From NCBI GenBank assembly GCA_001910725.1, contig MJGA01000018.1, positions 434,001 to 498,000 on the forward strand: a DNA stretch of 64,000 nucleotides, in the 5' to 3' direction. The translations under genes were made by a program, and so were the position numbers. Positions 58,271 through 64,000 of the stretch are shown in pieces. The stretch's first letter is position 1; every line of letters begins with the position of its first letter. The notes beneath the pieces were generated by a model that worked only from the letters and a program-made list of their open reading frames with translations, did no database searches and was not told the DNA's origin. This DNA is from Phanerodontia chrysosporium (Eukaryota > Basidiomycota > Agaricomycetes > Polyporales > Phanerochaetaceae).

Positions 58271-58342
58271 TGCCCATTGGCTGGATTGAACAACCGACCT
58301 CACCATTACGAGTGGCGCGCTCTACCACTGAGCTAAACGGGC
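58271..58342 (-). tRNA. tRNA-Thr (anticodon CGU), copy 2
   Basis: Base-for-base identical over 72 nt to 13459-13530, with the same four-arm fold and anticodon CGU. The Pol III terminator T-run is on the minus strand of 58263-58266. Flanks differ from copy 1, so this is not a recent segmental duplication of a larger piece. Confidence 0.96.
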
Positions 58343-59515
58343 GATGTCATTGCAAATTGCGTTCATACTATATCGAACGTCTCACCCGAACTCGACACAT
58401 TGTTGGCGGCGTCCCCATCCAATCGTAGCGTCCCATGAGCCAAGCTTCGTATTCGCCTTCGCTGTTTGCATGGTACAATAGCGTAAATCACTCACGTCAC
58501 GCCGACACAGCGCGGGAAACCGTAGTTCCACCGAGGTCTGGACCGGGACGACCGCTGCGGACTGCCGTTGCAGAGAACGCTATCATGAAGATGGACAGAG
58601 ATTTGACTTAAACACGGGATGGCGTTTCCCGAAGAAGCCGTCTGGTGAGTCTTCGTACGTCAAAGCCATGGTCAGGAGGACCACGGCCGCGTTTCAGTGG
58701 TTGGAGATGAAAGTATGGAGTCGTGGAACGACCTATGAGCACTGCTCCTTGCAATGGGGGTTGAACTTACCCCGTCAACTTACTGGCTCGATAGTTGCCA
58801 GTCGAAACATGTAGGCGGCACGCGCACGGAAAGTGCTGGTGGGCAAGACAGTGCGCCGATAAGCAGGCTTCTCCCGCTGTCACCCTGAGCACGCCATGGG
58901 ACCATTGACTCAACCGGCCCCCAACCATCGCGGGGGTATCGCTGATCATCTGCGACATTTCTAGAGGCGTGAAGGTGGTTAACCCCTGCTAGCCTAGCCG
59001 GCTTGGATAGAGTGACGACGGCGGTCATAGAAAACAGTGGCGAATGTTCATGATACACGTCTCCTTGGATGTGCGAGGCGGGCTTCTGGAAGCGTCCTTG
59101 AGATCGAGAGGAGGAGGGCATGAACAACGAGTTGGACCCTGTGCAGTGCTCCGGGAGAAGACAAAAGTTTCCAGCGGGCTAGATACGGCGTAAACGTGCG
59201 AACCGCTTAGCCGGGTAGTAAGATACTTTACCTGGACACTACGTAGTGCGTTTCGCAGTGCACCTGGCTCTCTGATTTCGATAGAGAGGTCCTAGAGGCG
59301 GAAACGGGAGAGGGCAGCGGTGAAACGAACCATCAGCCCTTCCGGATATGGCTAGCGGTGTGCCTCGTGGTCCGTGCGCAGGTCCTGCGCTTACGTAAGC
59401 GCACGTGCCTGCGTGGGTGCGTTTAGGGGCTGTTGAATCTGGGCTGTGACAGAGATCTGTCACCTCTCCCTCCCCTGTGACGCTGCGTCGAGCCCGACGC
59501 CCGACAGCGACCTCC
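58343..59515. other. intergenic, no gene seen
   Basis: Upstream of the F-box-like/Cys-rich gene. The minus ORF 58780-59127 is the best candidate but lacks a recognisable motif. The sequence just before 59516 (CTCTCCCTCCCCTGTGACG) is pyrimidine-rich, as in a fungal promoter. Confidence 0.4.
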
Positions 59516-62209
59516 ATGTCGTCCACAGCGACGACGACCATCACCACGACGCCCAGCGTGCGCGCGTCCGCGGCTGCCCCGATTGATGTTGTCGGCTACA
59601 AGGGCAAGATCACCCGCTCTTGGGCCCAGCTGCCGCCCGAAATTATCAGGTCTGTCGCGCGCAGCCTCTGCGCCACCCATGGCAATCTGAATCCCCGTAT
59701 TTTAGACACATTGCGTCGCACTACATTACTCTAGTTTCCCCGAGCCTCTGCGTTCCCGCCACATGGGACTACAAAGATTTTTGGCACTCGCGGATAATAT
59801 ACACCGCCCTCCGAGATGCTGTGGAAGTGGAGAGGTTGATGGCTATATGCACGCCGTGGTCCGTCGCCCGTGAGTACCCCGTCAGCCGTGTCCCTTTTCC
59901 CCGCAGTGCGCGTACATCCGCCATGGACGCGTAGCGGCGCCGACCGCGCTTGGCTGCTATAGCGGATGATTGAATACGAGAGCTTCTCGTGCCTGTCATA
60001 GCGCGCGGGATCAAAGCCATCACGACTTCTCGCTAACATCTCAATACTGCTTTACAGTCGAGTACCACCCGTTCTGGCAACACGCCTGCGCGGCGATCGA
60101 CCCTAACGACATGCTCGCACACCATGCCATCATCCGTTCACCCCCTACCGCTGGTTCGAACAAAGCGCCAGTGCTGCGTCTACCGCCGTATAGACACTTC
60201 CGCAACATGTCGACGTACTCATGCATGGTCTGTCGTCTCAACTACCCTGGCTCGACCCTTGGTCTGGCATCCGGAAAGCGTGTCGCGTACAACCCCCAGC
60301 TCAACATGTTTACCGTCTGCCGCGATCATCGAAAAGGCACATTCTGTGCCCTCTGCTTGCGTGCGGCGCCTCAAGATGACACGCATCTCCTGGTTTGTGT
60401 TGCCGAGAATGAGGACGAAGAGACCTGGCCCGGAGTGGAGGCAACATGCCGGCTCTGTCGAGCAGAGGGATTGTGGAAGAGAGCCGTCCGCGATCCGCTT
60501 GACCGTCAAGCACTTGGCAGTCATCCGCTGAAGTGGAAACACGCTCCAGACTGGGAGATTGGGCAAGCGGTGGAAACCTTTGTCGACATGGGCGAGGGTT
60601 GCATCTCTGATGTGTTGGCCCTTGCCCGTGAGAAGCACTGGCTTCGTAGCAACACCAAGATCGCAGAGCTGCTCAGCCAGGCTCTCGCGTCTTCTCGATT
60701 CGTCGCCCGCGCAGAAGCCGGCTACGAGGGGGACAGCGACGAGGATCTGAGCGGCGAAGAAGAAGAGGATCCAGAGCTGATGAGCTTGACGGAAGATGCC
60801 GGCGGGATCCGAGAGCTTGCAATCACCGACTGGGCGAGGAACAGGGTACTGGATGGGCACTGGGTGGCTCCTGCTGATCAGTGGTACGACAACTCGGTGC
60901 CAGGGCAGCCCGACGTCGTACCTGCACAGCATCCCTGCCCATGGCACGGCGCGACCTACAGTGGCGCTCTTGAGGATGGCGAAAGCAAAGGCGATGGCGA
61001 GGAGCTCGAACATCCACGACCACGGACCTACCGCGCTGCCTGTCCGCCCACTTTCGCGCTCTGCGAAGTCGTCTACCGGGCGTACCAACGCGTAATGCGC
61101 GAGATCCTACTACCGGCGATGTCGAACATCGTTCGCCGCATTCTGATGGAGTCGCAGGCCGATGGCGTCGATCCCACTTTGCGAGCATCCAAGATGACAC
61201 TCGAAGAAGTCGTCAAGGAGCTGCGGGACCACGCGACATGGTCAAAGGGCGTGGACTGGATCGAACGCCGGGTCAATCGTGAGCGCGAGGAGCATCAGCG
61301 GAGGCAGAGGAGCGTAGACGAGGACTCTTCGTCTTCGTCGCGGTCAAGCGGATCTCACGAAACCAGCCCAGTGCTGTCGACTACCACTCTGCAGACTACG
61401 CCATCACCACCCCCTAGCAGCGTCAAAGACGAAGATTCGGAGCCGTCACCCGTTGCCGTGTCTTCTCCTTCCGTCCCGGTCTCCGAAGCATCATCTCTAC
61501 AGACGCATGAACTGATCCGTCCCATACCGTACGTGCCTGTCACTGTCGCTCACCTTCCCCAGTATAGCATTGAGTGCCTCCGCACGGTAAGTGGTCTTGC
61601 TCTATCTCCAAAACCCGTCTTTTTAATCCAAAATTACTGCAGATTTGGCGAGAAGCTTGCGCGCCGATGTATCAATGTCGATGTTCGATTTGCGAACGGG
61701 CAATGCTGGCCGCCAACACCGACTCGCGTAATGCCGGCCAGAGACCCGCCAACCCTGCCCCCGCGGATGAAGACGAGCGTACGAAGGCGCGGCCGGGTGA
61801 AGTTGAAGATCCCAAGCAGTTGGTTATCAGGATCGAAGAAGCTTCATTGCTTTCCCTCCGCCAGGAGGAAGAGGAGGATCTCGACGCTGATGCTGATCTT
61901 GACGACGACGAGATCGAATCCGAGCTCGACGAGAGCACTTCGCCATGGAACACCGAGAAGGGGTCGACGCCACGAACACCGAAGCGAACTCTGGAAGAAA
62001 TGGTAGAAGCGGTGGATGACGCACTCGAACGTGACCAGGAGGTCGTCGAGCGAGAGGGCACGCCTCCAAAGCGAGCCCGCCTGGCGGAGGCCGAGCCCAC
62101 ACCGAAGCCGCCGGTGGCGCCGCCGCCGATTCGCCTTCGCAAACGGTCGTCCGAGGAGCTGGAGGACGGCGTGATAGGCGTGCAGAGTGGCAAGCGGGTC
62201 AAGGCGTGA
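59516..62209 (+). CDS. F-box-like / Cys-rich nuclear protein
   Basis: Large protein of unrecognised family. Exon 1 ends WAQLPPEIIR and a 52-bp-class intron joins it to HIASHYI, giving an F-box-like N-terminus. A second intron joins PWSVA to EYHPFWQHACAA. A Cys/His-rich module follows: YSCMVCRL, later VCRDHRKGTFCALCLRA, then ATCRLCRAEGLW, that is C-x2-C, C-x2-H, C-x2-C, C-x2-C, suggesting two zinc sites. Then acidic blocks (EAGYEGDSDEDLSGEEEED), a helical region (LEEVVKELRDHATW) and Ser/Pro-rich linkers. The last intron (GTAAGT..CTGCAG) joins ECLRT to IWREACAPMYQCRCSICERA, another Cys cluster. The C-terminus has basic nuclear-targeting stretches (PPKRARLAEAE, SGKRVKA). Plausibly an SCF adaptor with zinc-binding modules, but not assignable. 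Confidence 0.75.
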
Positions 62210-63033
62210 ACTGTCAGGAACAGGGTGTGGGGCGGAGCGGTGTGCCCCTCTTGCGGGTGCGCACAGGCTGGCACCGAGGGTCCTCGTGGTGGCCGCGCGA
62301 CTGCTGGCATGTCGCTTGCCGCCGCTGATCGCTCGTCTCGGTGTCGAGGAACATCGGAGATACCGCTTGTGATCTGTTGCGTCGGCGTGTCTATCTGATG
62401 GTGAACGCTCTCGCACGTCGCCGCCTCCGCTTCCGCTGGCCGGCGCCTCACCCCTCTGCCCCATTCCCAGAAGCTCGACCCTTGTTCCCTGCGCATCTTC
62501 AGCATCCTGATTGCTTTCGTTATCACGCCTGCTTTGCTCTCGTTACTGTCGTCCTTACACGCCTCCTCCGAACCGTCGCCTCTCGATCTCGCGTTGTTCT
62601 TCGTATTCTGTATACTACCGTCTCCTCTCCCCTTCATCGATGTACCTGCGCTCTTCATGTTTGCCTGTAACCACTCAAAAGTGTATCATTATCTTACACC
62701 GCGATCGAATGCACTCTCGGCACTCTCGGTCGCTCCCGCATCTGTGTCTCATACCGAAGAGCCCTCACGGACTCTGCGAACAAATAAACAGATATCTTCC
62801 AGGCTTCGCAGTTTCGCGCGCGAGTATGGATGTAAGTTAATACATACTACAGTGCTGAGTTAGACTCGCTTGAGCAAGGTGAGAGAATTCCATGAATCGC
62901 GGCTTTCGGCAGATTACAAGACTAGATATTGAGACTGCTCGTCCGGGCCGTACGTGAACACGCGATTGACTACGGGGAGGTGCAAAGCCGAAATTAGGAT
63001 AAGCCGCGCTCGGCTACGCGCTCAATGGGCTGA
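62210..63033. other. convergent intergenic region
   Basis: 3' flanks of the F-box-like/Cys-rich gene and the IRC3-like gene. Short ORFs, T-rich on the plus strand; nothing supported. Confidence 0.5.
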
Positions 63034-64000
63034 TTATAAGACAAGTTCGTTGGAAGGCAGTCGCTTTCGACGAAGCTGGGCAAACATGAGCGATGCTGAC
63101 AGCAAGAATGATACGAATGGGTTGGCACCAGAGGAGCGTATTCCAGTTGTATGATGAGTTCTTGCGCCTGGCCTTGCGTCAGTGACCCTGGGATCTTCAT
63201 ATCCAGTCCATTTTGGTGCATCAGCGTGGCGAGGTGACGTCTCTGTTCCTCACTTGCTGGCAGATACCTCCAAGACGCTGTCATATACAACCTGGAAGAA
63301 GGACGACAATCAAGCGACAGGATTCGTGGTGTAGAACAACTATGACGTACGATTTGATTTGTTTCTGGGAACGGCCTAGCTGACTCTTGATGTGGTAGTG
63401 CGACCATTCCATGGCTGTTCGCAGTGTGTCGGTTTCGAAGCACAATGTCGCGGTCGGTCTGCCGAGCCATGGATGGATGTGTGTTTTCCAAACCTTGTAT
63501 CTGGCGTCACCATCTGCAACACGTCAGCACTGCTGCTCATCGATACCCGTTTCCACCATACCTTCGCTGTGAGCTTGTACATACATGAACAGATAGCCGA
63601 TACGCAAGATATAGAGTCCGTCGCCGCAGTCAACCCAGGCGAAAGGGCTGTATTCGCGGATTCCAGGAACGGCATCCGCATACGTGAATATGTCAGAGTG
63701 ATCCACGAGACGAAGTTTCTGGGTGCATGTCAGCGAGAGGATGTGGCTTGCACACATGGGATGTACCTCAGGACGCTGACGGCCCTCGTAGTCTCTATTG
63801 TAACTCTGTTTCACCTCCTTGCGATTGTCTGAACTCGAGAGTGTGTTGACAGTGCGGAAACAGAGTGACTACACAGAGAGACGCACGGGAAACGATATCC
63901 GGTGGATCAATACCGAACAGGCTTGGAGCTAGCTTCAGCCCTCCTGCACGTTTGGCTGTGTCGGTGAAGTCGATGATATGACAGTCCTCCTTGCCCGTTG
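63034..64000 (-). CDS. IRC3-type helicase, copy 2 (3' part; runs off the window)
   Basis: C-terminal part of a second IRC3-like helicase. Entering from the window edge it reads TGKEDCHIIDFTDTAKRAG (end of motif VI) and LKLAPSLFGIDPPDIV, matching GKTDCYLIDFLDSADHARG and VSVPSLLGLNLSEVV of copy 1. Next SPFAWVDCGDGLYILRIG, then ARYKVWKTHIHPWLGRPTA, an intron, SWRYLPASEEQRRHLATLM, GQAQELIIQLEYAPL, a 53-bp intron 63076-63128, and a short last exon ending at 63034. The last intron sits at the same codon boundary (APL/L) as in copy 1, so the two are true paralogues. N-terminal motifs lie outside the window, so integrity cannot be judged; what is visible has no stop or frameshift I could find. Confidence 0.85.

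Overview
The window is nuclear DNA of a filamentous basidiomycete, most likely an agaricomycete. The genes are intron-dense: 26 of the introns I placed to the base, in eight different genes, are 50-61 bp long with GT..AG ends. Fungus-specific families (FunK1 kinase, F-box-like proteins, a TRI5-family terpene synthase, a Kri1 homologue, TEA regulator) sit among house-keeping mitochondrial genes. Assignments come from reading translated exons by eye; no database search was run.

Layout. 0.2-5.9 kb: an alpha/beta-hydrolase, the Fe-S assembly factor ISA2, an NFKBIL1/J-like protein and an unknown coiled-coil gene. 6.1-8.5 kb: two tandem TRI5-family terpene synthases, the second intact, the first broken by a frameshift. 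10.2-13.3 kb: a mitochondrial MDL1/ABCB10-type half ABC transporter, then tRNA-Thr(CGU). 14.7-23.0 kb: ketopantoate hydroxymethyltransferase (panB) among four short lineage-specific proteins. 24.2-31.3 kb: KRI1 (60S ribosome assembly) head-to-head with an AT-hook protein, an unknown gene, and the cardiolipin-pathway phosphatase GEP4. 31.8-41.1 kb: a decayed F-box-like gene, an intact F-box-like gene, a FunK1 kinase and a mitochondrial IRC3-type helicase, all on the plus strand. 41.1-58.3 kb: a mostly gene-free, very GC-rich domain with homopolymers, simple repeats and one diverged repeat pair; its only clear protein gene is a TEA-domain regulator (48.1-49.7 kb). 58.3-64.0 kb: a second identical tRNA-Thr, a large F-box-like/Cys-rich nuclear protein, and the 3' part of a second IRC3-type helicase that runs off the window.

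Gene co-operation. At least six products look mitochondrial (ISA2, MDL1-like, PanB, GEP4, two IRC3-like). Otherwise the only cluster-like arrangement is the terpene synthase pair and the undecoded minus-strand sequence behind it. The points most worth a second look are the degraded terpene synthase paralogue, the IRC3 duplication, the F-box-like/Cys-rich protein, and the long GC-rich gene-free flanks around the TEA regulator.
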